A stretch of 64,000 nt of DNA from assembly GCF_042427615.1 (NCBI RefSeq), contig NZ_JBHMEZ010000001.1, positions 62,001-126,000 of the forward strand, read 5' to 3'. Source of the DNA: Formosa undariae. GTDB lineage: Bacteria; Bacteroidota; Bacteroidia; Flavobacteriales; Flavobacteriaceae. Within the stretch, counting starts at the first letter, position 1, and every line of letters begins with the position of its first letter. Below the pieces are notes generated by a model. It ran no database searches. It was not told the DNA's origin and saw only the letters and a list, made by a program, of their open reading frames with translations. The translations under genes and the position numbers were made by a program. Below, piece by piece: positions 1 to 8,140 of the stretch.

Positions 1-104
1 TAATCAACAACTCCTGTTATGGTGTATTTGTTTACAACTTGATATAAGAACACAACGGCAAATATTAAATATGCGTATTGAAAGATCTTAAATGATTTAT
101 TCAT
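1..104 (-). CDS. Unknown small membrane protein, N-terminal part only
   Basis: An open frame starts with ATG at 104 and runs leftward out of the window, so only about 34 residues are visible. They read as a short basic N-terminus followed by one hydrophobic segment (about residues 10-24, rich in Y, L, I, F, V), which suggests a membrane-anchored protein or an uncleaved signal. It lies 34 bp downstream of lptC on the same strand and is probably the last visible gene of the coaX-lptC operon. In many flavobacteria a small unknown protein and then a CorC/CNNM-type transporter follow lptC; that is family knowledge and cannot be tested here. Confidence 0.6.
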   Translation of the reverse strand, partial: MNKSFKIFQYAYLIFAVVFLYQVVNKYTITGVVD

Positions 105-138
105 GGTAAAATTTTAATTTGGAACAAAGGTAACTAAA

Positions 139-678
139 TTATTCATCAAGTGTGATGATTCCATTAATTTCAAGCACTTCTGCTTCTTTAAAATTAACAT
201 CGGAATCGAAACCGTTTCCATTTATTAAATCGCCATCGGTTCTAAAGGTAACCGGTTGGTTGGTAGATAACCATTGTTTATTTTGATCGTAATACAACTG
301 ATCACCAAATAAAGTGTCATTGGTGTACGTCGCTAGCACAACATTCCCTTGTAAATCGATTAGACCTGTTTTATCGTATACTATAGCATAATCTGATATA
401 ACAGTACTTTTATTATTGTCTTTATCGAATATATACAATGTAATACCTTCTGTAAATTCTGAATAAGGAAATTCTCGATTGGAATAATCTAGCATTTTCG
501 GACTAATTAAATTAGCCTTTACCTTACCCGAATCGGTGTATTTAAGATCGATATTTTCCGCAATACCAACAGGAACATTAAAAGAGACCTCTGGTTTTAA
601 ATCTACAGCACAGGAAAAAAACATGGTCATAGCAAAAGCTATGACCATGAAATAAATATTATGATGTTTTGAAAACAT
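139..678 (-). CDS. lptC: LptC-like LPS export lipoprotein
   Basis: The 179-residue protein resembles LptC, the periplasmic beta-jellyroll subunit that carries lipopolysaccharide from the LptBFG transporter to LptA in other bacteria. The N-terminus is a hydrophobic helix ending in FFSC at about residues 20-23, compatible with a lipoprotein signal. The rest is beta-rich, with repeated tyrosine/glycine/asparagine turns and a stretch typical of LptC/OstA folds (a segment ending DLQGNVVL, then TNDTLFGDQLYYD). It starts one base after the stop of the TPR gene and sits fourth in an operon that opens with coaX. The assignment rests on fold-like motifs and gene order, not on a catalytic signature. Confidence 0.8.
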   Translation of the reverse strand: MFSKHHNIYFMVIAFAMTMFFSCAVDLKPEVSFNVPVGIAENIDLKYTDSGKVKANLISPKMLDYSNREFPYSEFTEGITLYIFDKDNNKSTVISDYAIVYDKTGLIDLQGNVVLATYTNDTLFGDQLYYDQNKQWLSTNQPVTFRTDGDLINGNGFDSDVNFKEAEVLEINGIITLDE

Positions 679-679
679 A

Positions 680-2062
680 TTATATGTTTGGTACTGTTAC
701 GCTAGAACCAATCCAACACCCGATTTTAATGGTTTGACCTCCATTTCCTTCAGAGAAAATATCAGATTTTTGGGGTGCTTTAGCTCTATAACTTGTAGCC
801 GATTGCGATGCGTGAGATTTTAAAGTTGGATCTACACGTCCTGCTTTCGATGCTTCGTCTGCTGCTAACCAGAATACTGCACGTTTGTTAAATGTTGTTG
901 TACCACAATCGTTAGCACTTGCTGCATACATCGCTGCAATTTGTAAGTGAGGACGACCGTTAGAAGGGTTTAAGCTTAAAGACTCACGGTAATAACTTCT
1001 AGCTTTAGAATATACTCCGCTTCTCTTTAACTTATCTGCAATCTTACTATATAATTTTGCTTTTTTGTAGTTATCCGTTTCTAAGCTTAATGCTTGCTCG
1101 TAATACTTAAGTGCTTCGCTAGATTTGTTTTCTTTGTCTTTTAATAATCCTAAGAAATATGCAGAGTTTGCAGATGGATTTAAATCGTGATATGCATTTA
1201 CTATTTTAAAATATAATGGGTCACTAGTACAATCTTTCTCAGACATTTTACCAGCTGCTCTCTGTAACCAAACAGCATCTGTTTTGTTTGCTTCGAAATC
1301 TTTTTGGTATAAAGGAATTAAGTTCTCGCAGTTTGCACGTTCACCTAATTTACCATTAATACTACCGCTGATCTGATCGTATGCTTTTAAATAACTTTCA
1401 TAAGGTCTTTTACGTTTTATCTCTGCACTAGTTAATGGCGTACCTGATTCTTCCTTAGCAATAATCTTATTTAAATCTTCAGAGAAATTTTTAACCTCTT
1501 CGTCTACACGTTCGGTAATATCATCGTATTTATTAAATAAATCTTGAGCTGTTTTTTGTTTTGCATCATACAAATCTACCATTAGAGAAAAGTATGTATA
1601 CAAACTTTTAGGATTTTTAAAGTGTTCCTTATCTGTAGTATATGCTTTATCGAAAGCATTGTAAACTTCAAGGTCAGATAAACCTAAATCTGCTTTATTA
1701 TCATACATTAACTGAGCTTTTTCAGTTAAAACTTCTCCTTGAGATGATCTTGATGGAAAGTTTGCTAATTCTTCATCCCAAAGTTTCATGATATCTTCTA
1801 TATAAGCTTTTTTCTCAGCCCCTGTAGAATTCTCAATCTTGTAATCTAAAATTTTGTTACCGTCAATATGTATTGCTTTATTGAACTTAGGGCACGCTTT
1901 CCTTACTTCCATCCAAGGCGTGTAAGCGGCATCATAATTCTTTGCTTTCACATACTCGTGAAAAATAGACAATTTAGTAGTACATTCTTCTTGACTCTGA
2001 GCGAAACCGTTTGTTAGTCCCAAGCATAACAATGCTACTATTAAAGTAACTTTCATTTTCAT
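680..2062 (-). CDS. Exported TPR-repeat protein
   Basis: The predicted protein has 460 residues. An upstream in-frame ATG at 2092 would overlap the previous gene and lies before the signal peptide, so the start at 2062 (MKMKVTLIV..., ending GFAQ) is preferred; ATG 2056 is also possible. After the signal comes an alpha-helical body. TPR-like repeats are clearest in the C-terminal half, for example the segments around NSAYFLGLLKDKENKSSEA and YSKARSYYRESLSLNP. Such proteins act as periplasmic scaffolds. Its place between an outer-membrane barrel gene and lptC suggests a role in envelope assembly, but the exact function is unknown. No enzyme motif was seen. Confidence 0.75.
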   Translation of the reverse strand: MKMKVTLIVALLCLGLTNGFAQSQEECTTKLSIFHEYVKAKNYDAAYTPWMEVRKACPKFNKAIHIDGNKILDYKIENSTGAEKKAYIEDIMKLWDEELANFPSRSSQGEVLTEKAQLMYDNKADLGLSDLEVYNAFDKAYTTDKEHFKNPKSLYTYFSLMVDLYDAKQKTAQDLFNKYDDITERVDEEVKNFSEDLNKIIAKEESGTPLTSAEIKRKRPYESYLKAYDQISGSINGKLGERANCENLIPLYQKDFEANKTDAVWLQRAAGKMSEKDCTSDPLYFKIVNAYHDLNPSANSAYFLGLLKDKENKSSEALKYYEQALSLETDNYKKAKLYSKIADKLKRSGVYSKARSYYRESLSLNPSNGRPHLQIAAMYAASANDCGTTTFNKRAVFWLAADEASKAGRVDPTLKSHASQSATSYRAKAPQKSDIFSEGNGGQTIKIGCWIGSSVTVPNI

Positions 2063-2084
2063 AATTTTTATTTTTGCGTAATAG

Positions 2085-3401
2085 TTAATCAAATTTTCGT
2101 TTTACAAACCATCTATCGTTTAACGACAAACTAATGCTAAAGTTAACAAAGTTTTCTTGAATTAAGTTCTTAGAAGTAGTCCCTCTTTTCCCAAATTCGA
2201 CACCAATGTTTGCGTTAGAAAAAATAGTTCCTAATGGTAAACCTGCACCAAAAGATATGCCAAACTCGTTAATCTCCTCATCATTAATCACTAAACCTGA
2301 TTTTTGAGTCCTAAAACCAGCACGGTAAACCACACGGTTCCAGTAGCCTGTAAACGCATTATACTTTGGAATATAAAATCCTCCAACAGATAAACCAAAG
2401 GCATCTTCATATTCAACATTATTACTTTCTATATGTTCGTTTGTAGCACCGCTAGTGTTCTCGAATGTAGTTTCGACCCCAACAAACCAATGTCTCGGTT
2501 GACCAATACCCGTTCCTATAGAGAATTTTGAAGCGACATTAACATCGGTTTCTAATAGACCAGCATCGATAAGTGATTGCTCTCCATCTATCGTACTCAC
2601 AATACTTTCGGTATCGGCAGAAGAGTTTACTACAACTGTAGAAAATGATCTAGAATTTTTAGACTTAAAAGTACTACTAGGTGCATATGTTGCAGAAGAC
2701 ACCCATTCAAAATCATCGAAAACAAGTGCTTTGTATGTCATTCCAAAATTAAAACTCACTCCACTTAAATCAGATCTATTATTTTGTCTCGTTTGATAAC
2801 TTATTAGCTGACCATCGGTATCGTAAACATACTGAAGAATACTGTTCTTAATATTACCAAAACCATATTGTGCGTCCACACCAATACTTAAATTTTTAGT
2901 CACTAAATATCCTGCAGAAAGAAACGCCTTATTTAAACCACCTTCTCCGGTAAATCGGTTTTGTAAATCGCCGTTATCGTAATTGGTTTGAAGTTTATAA
3001 CCGACAGATGAATATGGAAGAAGTCCAAATCCAAAACCAAATTTTCCTACTGGCATAGATATGGCAATATAATCGAAAGTTGAAGAACTTGCATCGTCAG
3101 AAACACCATTCTCTTCCATAGAAGAACTTGTATGACTTCCCCCAATAGCAAATTTTACTGGTCGACTTTCACCACCATACATCTTTAAATTCTCTGAAGC
3201 ATATGATGCGGGATTTCGTAAATTAACGTGTATACTATCGCTAAAAATACTAAGTCCTCCCATACTTCTATTTTCTACAGTCCCTTTAAACTTAAGGTTT
3301 CCAATACCGTAATATGAATATGGCGAAGCTGTACCACTGTTTTGAGCATAACTATTAACTGCAAAAGCAGCAATAAAAACTAATACAAGTTTTTTAATCA
3401 T
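2085..3401 (-). CDS. Outer-membrane beta-barrel protein
   Basis: The 438-residue protein has a signal peptide ending NSYAQ at about residue 20. It is followed by alternating hydrophobic/polar strands rich in G, S, Y and F, and it ends in a terminal strand (VNFSISLSLNDRW) followed by a short basic tail. The N-terminal SPYSYYGIGNL and the NPASYA segment recall the FadL/OmpP1-like barrels that are common and poorly characterised in Bacteroidetes. Its start codon overlaps the coaX stop as ATGA, so the two are probably translated together. Function (transport or assembly) cannot be told from the sequence. Confidence 0.7.
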   Translation of the reverse strand: MIKKLVLVFIAAFAVNSYAQNSGTASPYSYYGIGNLKFKGTVENRSMGGLSIFSDSIHVNLRNPASYASENLKMYGGESRPVKFAIGGSHTSSSMEENGVSDDASSSTFDYIAISMPVGKFGFGFGLLPYSSVGYKLQTNYDNGDLQNRFTGEGGLNKAFLSAGYLVTKNLSIGVDAQYGFGNIKNSILQYVYDTDGQLISYQTRQNNRSDLSGVSFNFGMTYKALVFDDFEWVSSATYAPSSTFKSKNSRSFSTVVVNSSADTESIVSTIDGEQSLIDAGLLETDVNVASKFSIGTGIGQPRHWFVGVETTFENTSGATNEHIESNNVEYEDAFGLSVGGFYIPKYNAFTGYWNRVVYRAGFRTQKSGLVINDEEINEFGISFGAGLPLGTIFSNANIGVEFGKRGTTSKNLIQENFVNFSISLSLNDRWFVKRKFD

Positions 3402-4129
3402 TCGTATGAATTAAATTGTAAAATTGAGTTCAATCCTTCTAAAAGAAAATTCGAGTTCGCAAATATGCCACTTTTTAATTGCTTTGACAAGAAATTAGTG
3501 TCGCCTCCTGTTAAAATAATTGTTAAATCTCTATATTTTTCTTGGTAAATTGAAATATTTCCATTGATTTCATTTAAAATTCCAAACACCACGCCTGAAT
3601 GGATCGCGGCATTTGTAGAATTTCCTATAATATCTAGGGGCTCTTCCGCTATTAACAACGGTAATTTTGCGGTATAATTGTTTAAAGACTTATATCTTAA
3701 TTGTAATCCTGGAGAAATTCCGCCTCCAAAATACTTAGATTCTTCTGACACAAAATCATACGTAATACAAGTACCAGCGTCTATAACAAGAACATTTTTA
3801 TTTTTATACTGACTAACCGCAGCACTAACCAAGGCAATGCGATCTATTCCTAACGTTTTAGGTGTACCATAATGATTAAAAAATGGCACTGGGGTGTCGT
3901 GATCTAATAGCAATACATCGCACGCTCTTTTTATAGCTAAAACATCCAATTCTGTTAAATTTCCAACCGAAGACAGTATGCCTTTCTCTATATCTGGGTG
4001 GGTTTCAATAAAATTTTGAAATTTTTCTAAAAAATTTTCAGCTTCTACTATTTTTTTATCTACAATTCTATTTGCTTCAAAAACAGCTAGTTTCACAAAA
4101 GAATTCCCGCAATCTATTATTAAATTCAT
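3398..4129 (-). CDS. coaX: Type III pantothenate kinase
   Basis: CoaX phosphorylates pantothenate, the first step of coenzyme A synthesis in the cytoplasm. The frame is open back to 4219, but the family begins right at MNLIIDCGNSFVKLA, so the ATG at 4129 is chosen (243 residues, normal for the family). Visible signatures are the N-terminal phosphate motif DCGNS, GIDRIALV near residue 100, the central VIDAGTCITYD, GGGISPGL, and the C-terminal LTGGD. It is the first gene of the lptC operon and is divergent from tRNA-Phe. All expected ASKHA-fold motifs are present. Confidence 0.95.
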   Translation of the reverse strand: MNLIIDCGNSFVKLAVFEANRIVDKKIVEAENFLEKFQNFIETHPDIEKGILSSVGNLTELDVLAIKRACDVLLLDHDTPVPFFNHYGTPKTLGIDRIALVSAAVSQYKNKNVLVIDAGTCITYDFVSEESKYFGGGISPGLQLRYKSLNNYTAKLPLLIAEEPLDIIGNSTNAAIHSGVVFGILNEINGNISIYQEKYRDLTIILTGGDTNFLSKQLKSGIFANSNFLLEGLNSILQFNSYE

Positions 4130-4179
4130 AGAAAATATTTGAAATACGAATCTACGAAAGCATTTTTTTATAAAAAACA

Positions 4180-4210
4180 TTTGGAGAAGAATAAAAAGGT
4201 TGTATATTTG
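4180..4210 (+). promoter_or_regulatory. Bacteroidetes-type promoter of tRNA-Phe
   Basis: TTG at 4181-4183 is separated by exactly 19 bases from TATATTTG at 4203-4210. This matches the -33/-7 consensus TTG-N19-TAnnTTTG of the Bacteroidetes primary sigma factor. Transcription would begin just before the tRNA at 4229. Confidence 0.8.
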
Positions 4211-4228
4211 CACTCGCAATTACGCACT

Positions 4229-4304
4229 GGTGCCTTAGCTCAGTTGGTAGAGCAAAGGACTGAAAATCCTTGTGTCCCTGGTTCGATTCCTGGAGGCACC
4301 ACCA
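4229..4304 (+). tRNA. tRNA-Phe (GAA)
   Basis: A 76-nt cloverleaf. The acceptor arms GGTGCCT (4229-4235) and AGGCACC (4294-4300) pair fully, followed by discriminator A and an encoded CCA (4302-4304). The anticodon loop CTGAAAA gives anticodon GAA. The T arm contains GGTTCGATTCC and the D arm GCTCAGTTGGTAGAGC. It is a single tRNA flanked by its own promoter and terminator, and no integrase gene is near, so there is no sign that it serves as an attachment site. Confidence 0.98.
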
Positions 4305-4305
4305 G

Positions 4306-4345
4306 AAAACCCTGAAAACATTATGTTTTCGGGGTTTTTGTTTTT
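4306..4345 (+). terminator. Rho-independent terminator of tRNA-Phe
   Basis: The arms AAACCCTGAAAACA and TGTTTTCGGGGTTT form a long stem (one G-T pair) around a 3-base loop and are followed by a T-rich run. It begins two bases after the encoded CCA. Confidence 0.85.
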
Positions 4346-4488
4346 ATAGACTTTCCTTAAATTTACATGCACAACAGCTAGATGAATCATTCTAAAAAAT
4401 TGTGTGTGAATTGATAAATAGCTTGATCTTTTTAAAATAGAATCACATTGAATTTATTAATAAACATTCTTAAGCTATGCTACGGGAG

Positions 4489-4650
4489 TTACTTGTAAAT
4501 TATCTTTGGGGATTCTCGACAAACTTCGTTTGCTAGTTTCGTCAGAATCTTACAATTCTTTCTCACTAATGCTAGAATACCCTTTAAATCCTCAATATTC
4601 AACTTTTTAATGTCTCTTTTAAATGGCTTGTAAAATTGTGAAAACCCCAT
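4489..4650 (-). other. Possible 53-residue ORF or gene remnant
   Basis: ATG at 4650 reads through 53 codons to TAA at 4489. The product is basic and helical (MGFSQFYKPFKRDIKKLN at the N-terminus, then LKGILALVRKNCK). An in-frame stop lies three codons upstream, so this is the full extent. It matches no family known to me. It could be a real small protein, a fragment of a longer gene, or chance. Confidence 0.2.
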
Positions 4651-4663
4651 GTTTTTCTATGGT

Positions 4664-4683
4664 GTTCGAGCGTAGTCGAGAAC
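4664..4683. repeat. Short dispersed-repeat-like sequence
   Basis: The 20-bp string gttcgagcgtagtcgagaac has the form I associate with short intergenic repeats dispersed in flavobacterial genomes. It occurs once in this window, so the repeat status is recalled rather than shown here. Confidence 0.3.
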
Positions 4684-4865
4684 TTAAAATATAATTTTTT
4701 TTTCTTCGGCAATTAATTACATAAATGCAAAAACTCAACAAGGGAGCTTGATTCAATTAGATTCTGCTTCATTTCCGTTTTTTAAAGCCAATTTTATTTC
4801 TAATTGAGAACAAAAAGCACAGCAACCTTTACTATTTTTACTACCAAACTCTATCGCAAACCGTT

Positions 4866-6386
4866 ATGGCAATCATTGGTAATATTATAAAAGGTGTAAT
4901 TCAGATTAAAGACACACTGACTCCAGAATCTAATCCTGTTGAAAATCAAAAAGAGGTTTTAAAATCACTTCTAGAAACAGCTAAAGACACGGCATTTGGT
5001 AAACACTATAAATTTGAAGCGCTTTTAGAACACGAAGATTTCGAATCTAAGTTTTCTGAAACCATCCCATATTTTGATTATAATAAAATAAACGATGAAT
5101 GGTGGTACCGTTTACATCAAGATGAAGGTGATATTACTTGGCCTGGAAATCCCGATTATTTTGCTCTAAGTTCTGGAACTACAGGAAAAACTAGTAAACG
5201 TATTCCCGTAACAAAAGATATGATCGAGTCTATTAAAAATGCAGGCATACAGCAAGTATTTGCTTTAAACTCATTCGATTTACCTGCAGATTTCTTTGAA
5301 AAGGAAATTATGATGCTAGGAAGTTCTACCGATTTAATCGAAAGAGAAAATCATTTAGAAGGTGAAATAAGCGGTATTAGCGCGAGTAATATTCCGTTTT
5401 GGTTCCGTGGTTATTACAAACCCGGGGAAGACATATCTAAAATAGAGGACTGGGACGAGCGCGTAGAACGCATCGCAGAAAATGCCAGAAATTGGGATAT
5501 TGGAGCTTTAAGTGGTATACCGTCGTGGTTAGAACTGATGCTTAAAAAAGTAATCGATTACCATAATCTTAACAACATTCACGAAATTTGGCCAAACCTT
5601 CAAGTGTATACCTCCGGAGGTGTGGCTTTTCAACCATACGAGAAGAGCTTTAATGCTCTTATGGGACACCCTATTACTATTATCGATACGTATTTGGCTT
5701 CAGAAGGTTTTATCGCCTTTCAAGCACGTCCCGAAACGACGTCCATGCAATTGGTTACAGATAATGGGATTTACTTTGAATTTGTACCCCTTAAACCGGA
5801 ATATATTTTAGAGGATGGTTCTTTAACAGAAAATGCCCCATCTATTACTTTAGCAGATGTAAAACTTGATGAAGATTACGTATTAATTATAAGCACTGTT
5901 TCTGGAACTTGGCGCTATATTATTGGCGACACTATTATGTTTACAGATATAGAACGTGCCGAAATAAAAATTACAGGACGCACAAAATTCTTTCTTAACA
6001 CTGTAGGTTCTCAGCTATCTGTGAATAAAATGAATGATGCCATGCTTCATTTAGAAGAACAATTCGACATGAAGATTCCTGAATTTACGATTTGTGCAAA
6101 GGAATTTGAGGATGGCTTTTACCATTGTTGGTACTTAGGAACAGAGAATACAGACAAAGACACGAATACCATCGCAGAAGCCATAGATAATTTCTTAAAA
6201 GAGGCTAATAAAAATTATGCTGTAGCGCGATCTAAAGCACTTCAAGGTTTAAAAGTAAAACTGATTAAGCCTGAAATATTTTCCGAGTGGAATGCAAAAA
6301 ACAAAAAGAAAGGTGGTCAAGTAAAAATGGAGCGCGTTATGAATGAAGACAAGTTTAAAACTTGGGAAGATTTTGTTAATGAATAA
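4866..6386 (+). CDS. GH3 auxin-responsive-promoter family acyl-adenylate ligase
   Basis: The 506-residue protein belongs to the GH3 branch of the ANL adenylating enzymes. These couple a carboxylic acid to an amino acid through an acyl-AMP. The ATP-binding loop SSGTTGKTSKRIP lies near residues 101-113. The central segment around YLASEGF (residues 278-284) and the C-terminal GRTKFFLNTVG hinge are in the expected order, and the length fits bacterial members. Bacterial GH3 proteins have no settled substrate, so the acid is unknown. The stop is three bases from the stop of the convergent gene, with no obvious terminator between. Confidence 0.88.
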   Translation: MAIIGNIIKGVIQIKDTLTPESNPVENQKEVLKSLLETAKDTAFGKHYKFEALLEHEDFESKFSETIPYFDYNKINDEWWYRLHQDEGDITWPGNPDYFALSSGTTGKTSKRIPVTKDMIESIKNAGIQQVFALNSFDLPADFFEKEIMMLGSSTDLIERENHLEGEISGISASNIPFWFRGYYKPGEDISKIEDWDERVERIAENARNWDIGALSGIPSWLELMLKKVIDYHNLNNIHEIWPNLQVYTSGGVAFQPYEKSFNALMGHPITIIDTYLASEGFIAFQARPETTSMQLVTDNGIYFEFVPLKPEYILEDGSLTENAPSITLADVKLDEDYVLIISTVSGTWRYIIGDTIMFTDIERAEIKITGRTKFFLNTVGSQLSVNKMNDAMLHLEEQFDMKIPEFTICAKEFEDGFYHCWYLGTENTDKDTNTIAEAIDNFLKEANKNYAVARSKALQGLKVKLIKPEIFSEWNAKNKKKGGQVKMERVMNEDKFKTWEDFVNE

Positions 6387-6389
6387 CGA

Positions 6390-7031
6390 TTAGTTCGTTT
6401 CAAGCTTTTTATCCCGCTCATCAATTAACAACATAATTTCTTCTGGAGACAAGTAGAAACGCTTGATTCTGTCTTTATAACTCTCAGGAATATTGGCATT
6501 ATCCAGAATGAAGTTTTTTGTTGCAATAATATAATCCTCCATACCGTGTATAATCGCAAACGAATCTGCATTACGTTCGGCTTCTCTTATAAATTTACTT
6601 GAAAACAGATACTTAAATCCGAATCTTATTAGCCCAAAAGTCGAACGATTCTGATAGTCGCAAATGTGTCCCAATTCATGCCCCAACCAACCAATAATTA
6701 CATTGGAAGGGATTAATTTTGTCGAAAATTCGGAGTTCGAAATTTTAATCTTTTTACTAATAAAAATAATATAGCGTCTCCCTTTTTTTCCTTTTAGTAA
6801 ACTAGAAAACTGAGGTTGCGCCTGCATAGTCGATTTTTTGATTTCCTTTTTAAATCGGATATCAATCTCGACATTTTCTAAATCAGGATAAAAAGACAAA
6901 GCCATTTTAGCTTCCTTTTCTATAGATTTAGGAACAGTATGATTTTTTGAAATAGATACAGTAGGCATAGCTTGAGATTGAAAAAGAATAACACTTAGTA
7001 TTAAACAATATTTTAAAAGTAAAGTCTTCAC
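6390..7031 (-). CDS. Exported HELGH zinc-metallopeptidase-like protein
   Basis: The 213-residue protein has a signal peptide of about 22 residues ending QSQAMP. The core contains H118-E119-x-x-H122 within GWLGHELGH and a downstream EAERNAD (E152, D156), the arrangement of zinc ligands in gluzincin peptidases. The domain is short compared with M48 proteases and has no membrane helices after the signal, so it would act in the periplasm or be anchored by the uncleaved signal. It lies four bases downstream of the MscS gene, so the two are probably co-transcribed. Substrate unknown. Confidence 0.6.
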   Translation of the reverse strand: MKTLLLKYCLILSVILFQSQAMPTVSISKNHTVPKSIEKEAKMALSFYPDLENVEIDIRFKKEIKKSTMQAQPQFSSLLKGKKGRRYIIFISKKIKISNSEFSTKLIPSNVIIGWLGHELGHICDYQNRSTFGLIRFGFKYLFSSKFIREAERNADSFAIIHGMEDYIIATKNFILDNANIPESYKDRIKRFYLSPEEIMLLIDERDKKLETN

Positions 7032-7035
7032 ATTT

Positions 7036-7947
7036 CTATTCGTTTGATGGTCCTTGAACTGGAGCCTCCTTTTGAGTATTTGCTCCTAAAAATCCTTCAG
7101 GAAAGTCCAATGTTCGTATTGGGAATGGAATATTAATATCATTCGCATCAAACGCTGCCTTAATCGCTATCATCGCTTCAGATTTTGCTTTGGCAACTTG
7201 TAATGCAGATGTCGATTTAATCCAAAAACGAGTTTCAAAATTAATAGAGCTATCTGCAAACTCGTTATACATAAATATCACTTCTTGAGAACTTGTTACA
7301 GCATCAAAAGTTTCTACAATAGTTTTTACAACTAGATCCCTTACGAACTTTAAGTCGGAATCGTAATGTACCCCACACCCTAAGATAACACGAGATTGCG
7401 CTGTAGTAGAATAGTTTTTTATAGGACTATCCACTACCATTTTATTAGGAATATACACCAGATTATTATCCGATTGCTTTAAAGTCACCGATCGCAAATC
7501 AATATTAGTAATCTCGCCTTCATAGCCATTACTTTCTATCCAGTCTCCATATTTAAAAAAGTGAATATAAGAGAGTACAACACCAGAATAGAAATTAGCT
7601 AAAGCACCTTGCAAAGCCAAACCAACAGCTAAACCTAACACTCCGGCACCTGCTAAAACAGTATTTAGCGCTTTATCTAAATTTAAGATTCCAAGAACAA
7701 TAAAAAGCCCAATAATTACAACTACAGCAGATACTAACTTCGAAATCAAATTTTTCATTGATCGCTGCATAGTACTTCTATCAAGTAATTTTAGAACCAA
7801 TTTATTAATCCACTTCGAGAGAAATAATACGAAAGAAAATACAATTATGGCGATAATAAAATTTGGAAGTGCTAGAATAATACTATCTAACCAATGATCT
7901 AGCTTAGATAACATCTTAGACCAAGCTTCTAATAATTTGTTTTTCAT
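7036..7947 (-). CDS. mscS: Small-conductance mechanosensitive channel, MscS family
   Basis: The 303-residue inner-membrane protein relieves turgor on hypo-osmotic shock. Three predicted membrane segments are followed by the glycine/alanine-rich pore helix (GAGVLGLAVGLALQGALANF, about residues 95-114). The cytoplasmic beta domain then shows FKYGDWIESNGYEGEI, the RSVTLKQSD turn and the YIPN motif, exactly as in E. coli MscS. Length is standard. The start at 7947 is followed directly by a basic, amphipathic N-terminus. Confidence 0.93.
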   Translation of the reverse strand: MKNKLLEAWSKMLSKLDHWLDSIILALPNFIIAIIVFSFVLFLSKWINKLVLKLLDRSTMQRSMKNLISKLVSAVVVIIGLFIVLGILNLDKALNTVLAGAGVLGLAVGLALQGALANFYSGVVLSYIHFFKYGDWIESNGYEGEITNIDLRSVTLKQSDNNLVYIPNKMVVDSPIKNYSTTAQSRVILGCGVHYDSDLKFVRDLVVKTIVETFDAVTSSQEVIFMYNEFADSSINFETRFWIKSTSALQVAKAKSEAMIAIKAAFDANDINIPFPIRTLDFPEGFLGANTQKEAPVQGPSNE

Positions 7948-8140
7948 ATTATGTGTGTCCCTTTTATATTTTAAGGATTGATAAGGTAGTAAAATAAATT
8001 AAAACCGATTAACGCATTCAATTTTAAAATAAACCGCATTAAAATAGCTATTAAAAACCAGACACTTAACACCTTTAAAAAAAGACTTTCAAGACGACTA
8101 TTCTGATTTCATAGCATTCGATTCAAATGAGAGAAAAACA

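Larger units (their letters stand above)
4346..4865. other. 520-bp intergenic region with little recognisable content
   Basis: The stretch lies between the tRNA terminator and the GH3-like gene. It holds one 53-codon minus-strand open frame (4489-4650) and a short flavobacterial-type repeat (4664-4683), listed separately. No RNA gene, promoter consensus or longer coding sequence was found. The composition of the minus-strand frame looks more codon-like than the rest, so part of the region may be a gene remnant. Confidence 0.5.

Noticed and set aside
3398..4219. Longer coaX frame starting at 4219
   Set aside because: The extra 30 residues precede the conserved N-terminal phosphate motif and would overlap the tRNA promoter; the ATG at 4129 fits the family.
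4229..4304. tRNA-Phe as attachment site of an integrated element
   Set aside because: No integrase gene and no second copy of the tRNA 3' end was found in the window.
5620..5811. Plus-strand ORF inside the GH3-like gene
   Set aside because: Out-of-frame shadow of a strong coding sequence, without family motifs. The same holds for other short antisense or overlapping frames, e.g. 8371-8601, 9884-10327, 27579-27821, 30888-31217, 33623-33862 and 45713-45976.
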